Origin: a virus
Virus record (IMG/VR): IMGVR_UViG_3300006853_000713
Coordinates: 1-37,845 of that record
Direction: 5' to 3' (one strand)
Length of the DNA stretch: 37,845 nucleotides
A program made the position numbers and the translations under genes. Within the stretch, counting starts at the first letter, position 1, and the number at the start of each line of letters is the position of its first letter. Shown here one piece after another: positions 17,888-24,851 of the stretch. The notes under the pieces are model-generated. The model did no database searches. It saw nothing but the letters and a program-made list of their open reading frames with translations, and was not told the origin of the DNA.

Positions 17888-17963
17888 AGCGGCCCAAGTC
17901 TAGGGAGGAAACGCCCAAGGAGGGCTCAATCTAGGCCCGAAGGCCCACACCCTATGAACGCAA

Positions 17964-17997
17964 GAAGCCCGATGCAGGGGGGTGTGCACCGGGCTTC
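17964..17997 (-). terminator. Hairpin downstream of the small signal-peptide gene
   Basis: An 8-bp arm GAAGCCCG (17964-17971) pairs with CGGGCTTC (17990-17997), with further TGCA/TGCA pairing inside and an 8-nt G-rich loop. Read on the minus strand it follows the gene at 18027-18368 and is followed by TTGCGTT, a weak T-rich tail. A leaky intrinsic terminator is the simplest reading. Confidence 0.5.
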
Positions 17998-18026
17998 ATC
18001 ACGGAGGGGTTCAATCGGTATCGGCG

Positions 18027-18368
18027 TCAGGCGGCAAGGCGCCGAACGTGGCTGGACCTCCAGCCAGCCAAAGACGTAGGACGCACCGCAGCGCCGGAGG
18101 CGCGGGGCTTCATCGCAACGGGACGGAAGGAGGGGAATGTGCGCTTGGGCTCGATATGCGCCACCGCTGCGGGCAGCACGAACATGGGGGCATCCACGAT
18201 CATATCGAAGATGTCGAGGCCGTAGCCCCAAGCATAGTCGCCGGTCGCGGTCGTTCGATCGGGATAGTCGAGATTGCTTGCCGTGACGGTCGAGTTGATC
18301 GACATCGTGACCGCAAGGGCCATACCGACGATCATTCCCAACCTCAGGCCAAATCTGCCGTAGGCCAT
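18027..18368 (-). CDS. Small exported or membrane-anchored protein of unknown function
   Basis: 113 residues. The N-terminus MAYGRFGLRLGMIVGMALAVTM is a basic segment followed by about 15 hydrophobic residues, then a possible cleavage region ...STVTAS. It is either a secreted protein or one anchored at the inner membrane. The rest shows no motif I recognise; the C-terminal half is basic. Codon third positions are mostly G or C, and GGAG lies about 9 nt before the ATG, so the frame looks real. It sits alone between two hairpins, upstream of the HNH and terminase genes. Confidence 0.55.
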   Translation of the reverse strand: MAYGRFGLRLGMIVGMALAVTMSINSTVTASNLDYPDRTTATGDYAWGYGLDIFDMIVDAPMFVLPAAVAHIEPKRTFPSFRPVAMKPRASGAAVRPTSLAGWRSSHVRRLAA

Positions 18369-18431
18369 AGGGGAAACTCCGGGTTTTAGGAAAAGCGAGA
18401 TTCTCCAAGGGGAGATACCCTATGGAATCAG

Positions 18432-18545
18432 AAACCCCGACCTTTGGGGGCCGGGGTTTGTAAGCAGCAGCACGGGCAAATGCCCGTTTCTGTAGTGGCC
18501 TTGGCCACCGTTGAGGGCTTTGGCGAAGGGCCTCGCTGGGCGAGG
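18432..18545 (-). terminator. Cluster of three hairpins after the NusG-family gene
   Basis: Three inverted repeats stand between the NusG-type gene and the next minus gene: AAACCCC/GGGGTTT (18432-18459), ACGGGC-AAAT-GCCCGT (18472-18487), and CCTCGC-tgg-GCGAGG (18531-18545), the last starting 8 bp after the stop codon at 18553. On the minus strand the first ends GGGGTTTCTGATT; on the plus strand the second is followed by TTTCTGT. This looks like a multi-part terminator block separating the early from the late transcript. Confidence 0.55.
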
Positions 18546-18552
18546 TCGTTCG

Positions 18553-19152
18553 TTACATCGCCTCAATCTCGGACGCCGGTACGTAGACCTTGGTCGTGCG
18601 TCCGAACAGCTTCACCACCTCAACACCGATTCGGGTCTGCGAAGCAATCTCGACCACAGTACCAGTCCCCCATGAATATCCGATCAGTGGGTCGGTGAAC
18701 TCGACCCTCTGACCGACCTTGAACAGCACACCTTTGCGCTCCGGAGGAAGGTTCAGCTTGGCCTCGATCACCCGGATGGTCTCGATCTGGTCCTTGCTCA
18801 ATCTGGCGATGTCGCCATCGGTCGTTTTCAGAAAACCATGCGAGCGGATGAAATCGAGCACATCATCTCGCCGAGGATGATCGATGAAACTCTCAGGCAC
18901 GAACAGCATCCCCGGTACTACAGCCGAGAGTGACGGAACGTGCGCCCGACCTCGATACCGAATCTGCCTCGTAAAGTGTGGCCAGTACGGCGTCAGGCCA
19001 AGCTTCTCATCCATCCAATCGGCGATCTTCCGCTCACGGCTGGCCTTGACCACCACAGCGCACCACCACGGGAACAGCACGGGCGCCGACTCTGGCTCCA
19101 CGATAACCGGCAGATATGCAGCAATCGGCTTGGTTTCCGTTCGTGCCAACAT
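18553..19152 (-). CDS. Phage NusG-family transcription elongation / antitermination protein
   Basis: 199 residues from the ATG at 19152, chosen because AGGAAGGGGAGAAGG stands directly before it; longer starts overlap the upstream gene. The N-terminal half is an NGN-type domain: PWWCAVVVKASRERKIADWM, with the WW-AV-V and R-E-K pattern of NusG, and PSLSAVVPGMLFVPE, matching the usual ...PLFPGYVFV strand. Residues about 145-199 form a KOW-like barrel: FKVGQRVEFTD, then GYSWGTGTVVEI and RIGVEVVKLFGRTTKVYVP, as in NusG (V-G-x-V-xVxxGPF... and xxxV-x-LFGR). Such proteins ride RNA polymerase. Lying between the replication and late genes and followed by hairpins, it is a good candidate regulator of late transcription. 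Confidence 0.8.
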   Translation of the reverse strand: MLARTETKPIAAYLPVIVEPESAPVLFPWWCAVVVKASRERKIADWMDEKLGLTPYWPHFTRQIRYRGRAHVPSLSAVVPGMLFVPESFIDHPRRDDVLDFIRSHGFLKTTDGDIARLSKDQIETIRVIEAKLNLPPERKGVLFKVGQRVEFTDPLIGYSWGTGTVVEIASQTRIGVEVVKLFGRTTKVYVPASEIEAM

Positions 19153-19172
19153 CCTTCTCCCCTTCCTGAAAT

Positions 19173-20378
19173 CTATGCTGCGGTATCGCAGAGCGTTCCG
19201 TCTTTTCGTGGTGGCCATGGCCATGGGATTCGGAGTCCGGGTTTTGCGACCTTCCAGTCGACGAACCGACCGGGCATCGTTTCTTTCTTGATCACCTCGC
19301 CGGTGAATACATTGTAGGGTTTTGCGTGGGCGAACTCGGACCATGAGCCGCATTGCTGCGAGTGCTCATCGGCAATCGCCCACGTCGCTGGATCTGATCC
19401 GTAGAACTGCGATAGCGCGAGTTTTGCTGGCGTGAGCGGCCTTGGCAACATCAGGCCCGATCCATGGTCGGGATAGCGCCGCGGCTGCGGATCGACCTCG
19501 CCACGGATTCGAGACAGCACGCACAGCGCCTTCCATTCCTCGCTGCCTACCGCGACGAACGTCGGCGGTTCAACGGCAACAGGATCAGGCGGACAGTGCT
19601 CGGACCACGTTGGCCATGCGCCGATCTCCCGAATGAACGTTTGCGCCGATGGCTTCGATGGTGGTTTCTTCTGGCGCAGGCGATGCGCGATCAGCCCGCG
19701 CGCCGCCTTGGTGCACTTGCCTCGCTCGTCAGGCGACAGCGCTGCGAACAGCTGCTGCGCCAGCGACACCCGCACGATCGGATCACCATCCGCCTCGAAT
19801 GCGGTTTTGAATTCCTGCCAGCCTTCACATTCCACATCCGCCGTGGTGCAGCCCCCCAAAGGGGGGTTGGGGGGAATCTTTTCTGGTTCAGGTTCAGAAG
19901 TTAGGCCCTCGCCCGAGTCAGAGGGCTGGCCGAGGGCTACCATAGGGCCAGCATCGTCCTGCTCTTCGCTTAGCCCTTGCTGGCAGCTAGGGCTAATTGG
20001 AGCGCCATCGCCAAGCGCCCTCGCCTCGATTACGTCGATATCGGCGTCGGTCAGCAGCCGTATCTCGTCGGTCGTTCGCTTGCCCTTGCCTTCGCCGTTG
20101 CGGCGGCCGTTGCCATCGATCCATTGCGGGAAGCGCGCCACCGCGCCGACGTGCTCCAGCCAAGCCAGCCGCTTGCGCACGGTGTCCGCCGACAACTCGG
20201 TGTCGTCGGACAGTTGCTCGATGCCGACGAAGCAGATGCCGTCCGGATTGACGTACAGCGTCAGCATGCAGAGCACGAGTTTGGCATAGGGATTCCCGAG
20301 CCGCAGGTTGCGCGCCCAGGAATGCGCCTCGTCGGCGGCAATGCGGCGCGGCCGCGGCTTGCGTGCTGCAACGTTCAT
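19173..20378 (-). CDS. Winged-helix replication protein
   Basis: 401 residues from ATG 20378, which overlaps the upstream stop as ATGA. The N-terminal part has a winged-helix: LVLCMLTLYVNPDGICFVGIEQLSDDTELSADTVRKRLAWLEHVGAVARF (about 36-85), the usual DNA-binding module of phage initiators and repressors of the helix-turn-helix replication type. It is followed by a low-complexity linker (about 125-185, rich in Pro, Glu, Ser) and a C-terminal segment of unknown fold. With the sliding clamp nearby, it is the most likely replication initiator or helicase loader. I cannot identify a catalytic site. Confidence 0.6.
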   Translation of the reverse strand: MNVAARKPRPRRIAADEAHSWARNLRLGNPYAKLVLCMLTLYVNPDGICFVGIEQLSDDTELSADTVRKRLAWLEHVGAVARFPQWIDGNGRRNGEGKGKRTTDEIRLLTDADIDVIEARALGDGAPISPSCQQGLSEEQDDAGPMVALGQPSDSGEGLTSEPEPEKIPPNPPLGGCTTADVECEGWQEFKTAFEADGDPIVRVSLAQQLFAALSPDERGKCTKAARGLIAHRLRQKKPPSKPSAQTFIREIGAWPTWSEHCPPDPVAVEPPTFVAVGSEEWKALCVLSRIRGEVDPQPRRYPDHGSGLMLPRPLTPAKLALSQFYGSDPATWAIADEHSQQCGSWSEFAHAKPYNVFTGEVIKKETMPGRFVDWKVAKPGLRIPWPWPPRKDGTLCDTAA

Positions 20379-20614
20379 GGTTCCCCGCACATCGGCGTGA
20401 GCCCATCCGCGCGTTCCCGATCCGCATATTTCCACATGCGATAGGGAGGCTCCGGTGACGGCGGATGGACTGTGACCTTGGTTATGCCGCAGCCGTTGAG
20501 GCAGGCGCGGTGCGTCTCATCGCATTGCGATGGGGTATCGGTGCGGGCGATCGATTTTGGCTCGCCCCAGCGATGACGGCGCGTTGGTGTCGGGAGGGAT
20601 TCGACGGCGGTCAT
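20375..20614 (-). CDS. Small cysteine-containing hypothetical protein
   Basis: 79 residues from ATG 20614, which overlaps the upstream stop (ATGA). The centre contains CDETHRACLNGC, and a further Cys lies close to the C-terminus (PMCGEP), so a small metal-binding fold is possible. The tail EPPYRMWKYADRER is tryptophan/tyrosine-bearing. I recognise no family. Tight coupling with both neighbours implies it is real and co-expressed with the replication gene that follows. Confidence 0.55.
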   Translation of the reverse strand: MTAVESLPTPTRRHRWGEPKSIARTDTPSQCDETHRACLNGCGITKVTVHPPSPEPPYRMWKYADRERADGLTPMCGEP

Positions 20615-20826
20615 TGCGGCACCTTGCCGACAACACGAAGACGGCAACCGAGCAAAGTAACCTCACCTGCGATCAGATATTTGCGTACCGTCTCGCGCGA
20701 ACAGCCCCAACCGCGCGTCGACAGAATGTGCTCCACGAGCGCATCGACCTTGGTGCATGGGACCGTCATCTCGCCGGAATGCGGCGCGGCCTTCGCTTGC
20801 CTAATCAGGTTGTTGATGAAGCTCAC
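20611..20826 (-). CDS. Small hypothetical protein, possible DNA-binding
   Basis: 71 residues, GTG start preceded by GGGAGGGAAGGG. Residues about 20-60 (VDALVEHILSTRGWGCSRETVRKYLIAGEV) could form a helix-turn-helix, with GCSRETVRKYL as the turn and recognition helix; this is an inference from pattern only. It begins the sub-operon leading to the winged-helix replication gene. Confidence 0.5.
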   Translation of the reverse strand: MSFINNLIRQAKAAPHSGEMTVPCTKVDALVEHILSTRGWGCSRETVRKYLIAGEVTLLGCRLRVVGKVPQ

Positions 20827-20953
20827 GCCCTTCCCTCCCCTGTGGAGAACTGGGACAATGGGAACAACTTTGCTTGCGCAAGCGATTGCGACTCGCCGTG
20901 GCGTTGACGTCGCGGGAAGATGCGAATGTCGGGGGATGTATGCATGGCGCCCA
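20827..20953. other. Intergenic region with a perfect palindrome
   Basis: No convincing gene in these 127 bp. A perfect 12-bp palindrome GCTTGCGCAAGC lies at 20872-20883. It could be a binding site or the start of a promoter for the minus-strand gene beginning at 20826; no clear -35/-10 pair is visible. Confidence 0.35.
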
Positions 20954-21463
20954 TCAGTCGAAGTGACGAACGATGCAGGCCTTGACCAATGAGCCGGCCG
21001 TCACGCGCTCACGGCCCCGCCGCTTCGCTTCGGCGAACAGGGCCGCCCAGTCGTCACCCTCGATCCCAAACGCGATTGCGTGAGTGCCGGTGCCGTAGGT
21101 GACGCGTGGCGCACGCTGAATGTCAGCTAGATCGCCACGCGCGACGCGCTGCATAACGATGTGACTGCCGACCTCGTAGCGTGACATGCCAAGCGCATTG
21201 GCGAGCGAATCCAGCTTCTCGACGATGTCGGCCGTCAGGGAGACCGTTGTTGGTATTCGATCACTCCGCGGGCTTGTGGCCGCCACGCCTTGTGCGTTGG
21301 TCGATGGTGCGGATCGCGCCTCGATTCCGTGTTGACGGCACACCCTGTCGAACATCGAGGCGTCCCATCCGAGCTGTTGGCGAACATAATCTGCCGGCGT
21401 TCCGTTGTTGATGGAAATGCGGATCGTCGCAATCGCTTCGCGCGTGTACGGGATCATGGACAT
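20954..21463 (-). CDS. Putative ribbon-helix-helix DNA-binding protein
   Basis: 169 residues. Two parts: about 1-50 (YTREAIATIRISINNGTPADYVRQQLGWDASMFDRVCR) look like a helix-turn-helix, and about 70-110 (RIPTTVSLTADIVEKLDSLANALGMSRYEVGSHIV) have the strand-helix-helix character of ribbon-helix-helix regulators. The C-terminal part has no clear motif. It overlaps the preceding gene by 10 bp. Best guess is a phage transcription regulator or a nucleoid-type protein; no specific homologue is recognised. Confidence 0.5.
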   Translation of the reverse strand: MSMIPYTREAIATIRISINNGTPADYVRQQLGWDASMFDRVCRQHGIEARSAPSTNAQGVAATSPRSDRIPTTVSLTADIVEKLDSLANALGMSRYEVGSHIVMQRVARGDLADIQRAPRVTYGTGTHAIAFGIEGDDWAALFAEAKRRGRERVTAGSLVKACIVRHFD

Positions 21464-21798
21464 TCCCCCTCAAGACGAATTGGCGGCGCTATCGTCGGTT
21501 GCCATTTCTTCACGTCTTCGAATTCGAGCCACTTGCCGCCGCCGAAACTGTTGTGCGGCCGCGCCGAAGCGATAAGAATCCCGAGAGGCTTCAGGCGTGC
21601 ACGCAACGCAGGCATCTCGTTTTCAACGGCGTGCGCCGGCATGTTGATCGCCTTCGCGATACCGCCAACGCCGATGGCACCTTGCGCGTACGCCAGCGCG
21701 TTGAAGATGTCCGCATGCAACCGGCACAGCGCGATGAGCTTGCCTTCGCGCTGCAGTTCGCCGGTTGCGTGGTTAAAGACAAAGGCCGGCGCGCTCAT
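21454..21798 (-). CDS. Small winged-helix-like hypothetical protein
   Basis: 114 residues. The pattern PAFVFNHATGELQREGKLIALCRLHADIFNALAYAQG, then GGIAKAINMPAHAVENEMPALRARLKPLGILIAS, looks like an OmpR-type winged helix: two N-terminal strands, a helix pair, and a recognition helix followed by a wing. ATG 21798 overlaps the preceding stop. No partner sensor or receiver domain is present, so it may act as a stand-alone DNA-binding protein. Confidence 0.5.
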   Translation of the reverse strand: MSAPAFVFNHATGELQREGKLIALCRLHADIFNALAYAQGAIGVGGIAKAINMPAHAVENEMPALRARLKPLGILIASARPHNSFGGGKWLEFEDVKKWQPTIAPPIRLEGECP

Positions 21799-22337
21799 CC
21801 GCTTGTCCCCGCATGTTCGGATTGTGTCTTGCCATGCGCGAACGCCGGCACATCGTCACCACATCCCGGCCCAACTTCACCCGGCTTTCCGGCCTTGGTG
21901 AACTGCTGCCAATGCTTCCAGCCGTGAGGGCAATGAAAGCCCCACTGCCGGATGCGGGGGCCGGTGATGAAGATCGTCCAGCACGGGCCGTCGTTGAGTT
22001 CAACGCGATGCGCCGCGCTCGCGAAGCGGAATTTCATCTGACCGGCGACGCGCGGCGTCCGCACGTTGATGCCGCCCTGCGGAATCGTGTGCTCGACGTA
22101 ACCGCCATCGATCAGCAGCGAGACATTCCACCAGGGATGATCATGCAGAGCGCGATCATCGTCCGAGCGCAGGAAGTGATGGAGGTAGATATTGAAGAAC
22201 GCATTTCGTGGGATCACGAACCATCGGCGCAGGTACGGGTCTTCTGCTGACCCGATGACAAAATCAGGATCGCGCCTCGCAACAAGGCGCATCATACGCA
22301 TACGCAACCACGCGGTGATGGGTGCGGGCAGATTCAT
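21795..22337 (-). CDS. Cupin-domain protein
   Basis: 180 residues from ATG 22337, chosen because it overlaps the preceding gene's stop (ATGA). The cupin metal-binding motif 1 is HDHPWW at residues 65-70, followed by NVSLLIDGGYVEHTIP. Motif 2 corresponds to AAHRVEL (His110) and CWTIFITGPRIRQWGFHC (about 119-136). Two His plus a third His fit a mononuclear metal cupin. Similar phage cupins have no established substrate. It sits among replication and nucleotide genes, so a nucleotide or DNA modification role is possible but unproven. Confidence 0.75.
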   Translation of the reverse strand: MNLPAPITAWLRMRMMRLVARRDPDFVIGSAEDPYLRRWFVIPRNAFFNIYLHHFLRSDDDRALHDHPWWNVSLLIDGGYVEHTIPQGGINVRTPRVAGQMKFRFASAAHRVELNDGPCWTIFITGPRIRQWGFHCPHGWKHWQQFTKAGKPGEVGPGCGDDVPAFAHGKTQSEHAGTSG

Positions 22338-22690
22338 TTCGCAATCCCCAGTTGGACCTTGGCAGCATGCCGACGCGCCCATTCCTCGCGCGGTATTGCC
22401 TGAATGCGCGCAAATTCCTTGTTCGCCTCAAGGTCGGCATTGACGCCTATGTTCTCGGCGAAGGTTTCAAGGGTGATCTGCGCCTGCCCGATCTCGCGCG
22501 GTAGAGTGCCTTGCTCGCGGCTATAGACGCGGTCGACAATGGCGCGGACCCGCTCAGGCTCAAGGCCGATGGCGTGCGCAACCTCGATGGCTTCTTCGAC
22601 GAAGCGCATGGCGCGCTCGGCCGGATCGGTCGCGACGGCGCCGAAGGTCGCTTCGGCCCACTTTAAGACGTGCCTTGCTCTGCGGCTCAT
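22334..22690 (-). CDS. MazG-like nucleotide pyrophosphohydrolase-related protein
   Basis: 118 residues. The helix ERAMRFVEEAIEVAHAIG carries the EExxE set (Glu32, Glu33, Glu36) of MazG-type enzymes, and REIGQAQITLETFAENIGV supplies a second helix with Glu75 and Glu79, as in the usual EEL-D...AxxxG pattern. The C-terminal NKEFARIQAIPREEWARRHA is a familiar ending. Members of this all-helical family hydrolyse (d)NTPs to NMPs. In phages they are thought to clean the nucleotide pool or alter alarmone levels. Overlaps the cupin gene downstream (ATGA). Confidence 0.72.
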   Translation of the reverse strand: MSRRARHVLKWAEATFGAVATDPAERAMRFVEEAIEVAHAIGLEPERVRAIVDRVYSREQGTLPREIGQAQITLETFAENIGVNADLEANKEFARIQAIPREEWARRHAAKVQLGIAK

Positions 22691-22902
22691 GACCCCATGA
22701 CCTCCGCAGCGAGTTGCGACCGCTTCGCGTCCGCGAGCGCAGCCCTGCCTTTGTCTGTGATCAGTGTTCGGATCGGCCCGTCAGCGCAGAGGCCCTTGCC
22801 GACCAGCACCTCAAGACAGGCGCCGACCCACGGCGCGAATTCCGGCTCGCGCTCGCCGGCCATCATCTGCAACACGTCGACTTCGCGGGATGACAGCGGC
22901 AC
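22687..22902 (-). CDS. Small winged-helix-like hypothetical protein
   Basis: 71 residues, GTG start with GGAGG upstream. The whole chain (SREVDVLQMMAGE... PWVGACLEVLVGKGLCADGPIRTLITDKGRAALADA) reads as a MarR-like winged helix: helices, then a wing and a final helix. No family name can be given. It overlaps the next gene (MazG-like) by 4 bp and starts immediately at the ParB/MTase stop. Confidence 0.55.
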   Translation of the reverse strand: MPLSSREVDVLQMMAGEREPEFAPWVGACLEVLVGKGLCADGPIRTLITDKGRAALADAKRSQLAAEVMGS

Positions 22903-24276
22903 TCAAGCCTCCGCTTTCTGACGTTTCAGAAACCCCGGGATATCCAGTGGATGTTCCCCGTCAGGAATATGTGGGGCGGTGGACACGCTCTTTCGGTCCT
23001 GCACCGCCCCGTCGCCTTGAGTACAAGGCGACATTGCAGAGGCCTCGGGCTCATCACCGCTTGGCGCTGGAGCGGCGGTTAATGCCGGGTCTTCGCGCTG
23101 TGCCTCTGGTTCGGATTCATTGCCCCACGCATCCCAGCCTGGTCGCGCCGGTCCGCGTCGGTTCAGTTCGATCTTGGGCAGCGTGGGGAAATACTTCTCG
23201 ATCATTTCGAGGAACAGTTCGGGCTTGGCGCTGTGGCGCGTCACAGGACCGAGCAGGACGGACGTCCACTGCGTTCCCATGGCCGGCGCCGGGACATTGC
23301 CGCGCGTGCCGACGAGCAACAGCTCATGCTGATTGCGGAACCAGTAGCCGGTACCGATTTTGTCTTTCTGCCAGATGATGTGGGACTTGTAGGTGAAGCC
23401 CCAGGCCGCCATCACCTTGAGCGCGTCGGGCAGCATCGGCGCTGTCGCCCATAGGAAAAGCACGCAGTCATCAGCCGCGATAGACTTCACGTCTCGCTGG
23501 CAGATAGCATCCGTTGCGGACGTCGGGTAATGGTTGTCGGCGGAACGATCCATGCCGGTTTCGCGGCTATAGACTTCGAACCGCCATTCGGGATCGGCGA
23601 GGATGACGCCATAGCGTTTCGTGGGTAGCGCGGCCTGAATGCCACCAAGCGCGCGCTCGCGCTCTTCCCGCGCGCCCTTCTTCACCTGCGCCTTTGCGCC
23701 CTTGACGTCGCCGCTCTCGGCCTGGCGCGCGATGTCGCGCTGCTTCTCGGGCTCAAGTCGCGCCACACCTTCGGCGACCGACACCGGTAGCGCGCCACGC
23801 GCAACGGCTTCCTGCAATTCGAGCGTGCCGCGCTCCTGCACCGCTTTGGCGGAACGAACCGACCGCTCCGACACATTCATCAGCCGCGCCGCGTCGGCTT
23901 GGGTCAGATCCGGAATTTCAGTTTCAAGCGGCAAATTTGCCGCTTGTTTTTCGTCGGACTTACGGTCGCCGCCGTGCGCAAGGTTGGCGAGCTTCGCGGC
24001 GCAGAACGCGCGCTGGCTTTCGTCGAGATGCCGGCGGCGAAGGTTCTTGTCGATGACGAACGCGAGCGCGTCAGTTCCGGTAAAGTCTTCGTATCGGGGC
24101 TCGACGCCAGCCGCGATGCAAGCACGCTGCCGGTTGCGTCCGTCGAGCACCATCGCGCCGTGCAGCATGATCGGATCACGCTGGCCGCAGATCCGAATGC
24201 TGGCGACGAGCGCTTGAAACTCGTCACCCTCGATCAGCGGGAAGATGTCGGCCAGCGGATGGTGCGGATAGCTCAT
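22903..24276 (-). CDS. ParB-domain / MT-A70 DNA adenine methyltransferase fusion
   Basis: 457 residues from the ATG at 24276, which overlaps the upstream stop (ATGA). The N-terminal domain is ParB/Srx-like: LADIFPLIEGDEFQALVASI, with GRNRQRAC at 46-53 as the nucleotide-binding loop. Residues about 120-150 are an HTH (LTQADAARLMNVSERSVRSA). The C-terminal domain is MT-A70 type: YGVILADPEWRFE with the catalytic tetrad DPEW at 228-231 in place of the usual DPPW, VLFLWATAPMLPDALKVM, and FLEMIEKYFPTLPKIELNRRG. MT-A70 proteins methylate adenine N6. The combination is found in some alphaproteobacterial phages. It may methylate phage DNA against host restriction or mark it for regulation. The tail after about 385 is disordered and acidic. 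Confidence 0.85.
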   Translation of the reverse strand: MSYPHHPLADIFPLIEGDEFQALVASIRICGQRDPIMLHGAMVLDGRNRQRACIAAGVEPRYEDFTGTDALAFVIDKNLRRRHLDESQRAFCAAKLANLAHGGDRKSDEKQAANLPLETEIPDLTQADAARLMNVSERSVRSAKAVQERGTLELQEAVARGALPVSVAEGVARLEPEKQRDIARQAESGDVKGAKAQVKKGAREERERALGGIQAALPTKRYGVILADPEWRFEVYSRETGMDRSADNHYPTSATDAICQRDVKSIAADDCVLFLWATAPMLPDALKVMAAWGFTYKSHIIWQKDKIGTGYWFRNQHELLLVGTRGNVPAPAMGTQWTSVLLGPVTRHSAKPELFLEMIEKYFPTLPKIELNRRGPARPGWDAWGNESEPEAQREDPALTAAPAPSGDEPEASAMSPCTQGDGAVQDRKSVSTAPHIPDGEHPLDIPGFLKRQKAEA

Positions 24277-24572
24277 CGGTCCCACCATTTGGTCTGGACC
24301 CGCTCGACGTCGGTGTGACTGACCGCCGCGACGCCGAGCTCGGTCGCGCCATAGCCGGACCCGACAGGTTCGCCGTCTTCATTCCAGAGACCGCGATGAA
24401 ATTCAGCGAGCCCCTTGCGAGCCAACGAACGACATACGCGACGGACTTCTGCCCGCTTGAGCCTTGTGCGTTGCATCAGCGGCCGGAACGGGAAGCAACC
24501 AAAGTCGCCAGCTACCGCCGCGAGATGCGCTAGCACCTTCGCCTCGTTGCGATTGAGTTTCGGCGCCGGCAT
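24273..24572 (-). CDS. Winged-helix DNA-binding protein
   Basis: 99 residues. LNRNEAKVLAHLAAVAGDFGCFPFRPLMQRTRLKRAEVRRVCRSLARKGLAEFHRG is a clear winged-helix pattern of the MarR/LexA-like type: helix, turn, recognition helix (KRAEVRRVCRSLARKG) and wing. The rest (GSGYGATELG) completes the wing. It lies between the GapR-like gene and the ParB/methyltransferase, with overlaps on both sides. Probably an early regulator; specificity unknown. Confidence 0.6.
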   Translation of the reverse strand: MPAPKLNRNEAKVLAHLAAVAGDFGCFPFRPLMQRTRLKRAEVRRVCRSLARKGLAEFHRGLWNEDGEPVGSGYGATELGVAAVSHTDVERVQTKWWDR

Positions 24573-24850
24573 CAGTTGAGCATCCCCAGCGCCAGCATGT
24601 ACGTCTCAAGGATGGATTCATGCTCCTGCCGCTCACCCGGGTCTTCCTTCCGCATCCGGATGATCGTGCGCAGCGCCTTGACGTCGAAACCCATCGACTT
24701 AGCTTCCCCATAGACATCCTTTATGTCGTCGGAGAGGGCTTTCTTTTCTTCCTCGAGACGTTCGATTCGTTCGACGAAGGCTTTCAGGTGATCCTTGGCG
24801 AAGCGGGTTGCGGGTTGTTCGTTGGCGGATTCGGATGGTGCGGTTTGCAT
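24572..24850 (-). CDS. GapR-like DNA-binding protein (DUF2312)
   Basis: 92 residues from ATG 24850, just after GGAGGGTAGC. A longer in-frame start gives an Arg/Ser-rich stretch typical of a wrong frame. The chain [56 protein letters not shown] fits the GapR/DUF2312 family: a long helix with [14 protein letters not shown] and the basic [15 protein letters not shown]. Host GapR of Caulobacter and its relatives is an alphaproteobacterial protein that binds overtwisted DNA ahead of replication and transcription forks. A phage copy beside a sliding clamp suggests it supports phage replication. Function here is inferred from the family. Confidence 0.85.
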   Translation of the reverse strand: MQTAPSESANEQPATRFAKDHLKAFVERIERLEEEKKALSDDIKDVYGEAKSMGFDVKALRTIIRMRKEDPGERQEHESILETYMLALGMLN

Positions 24851-24851
24851 G

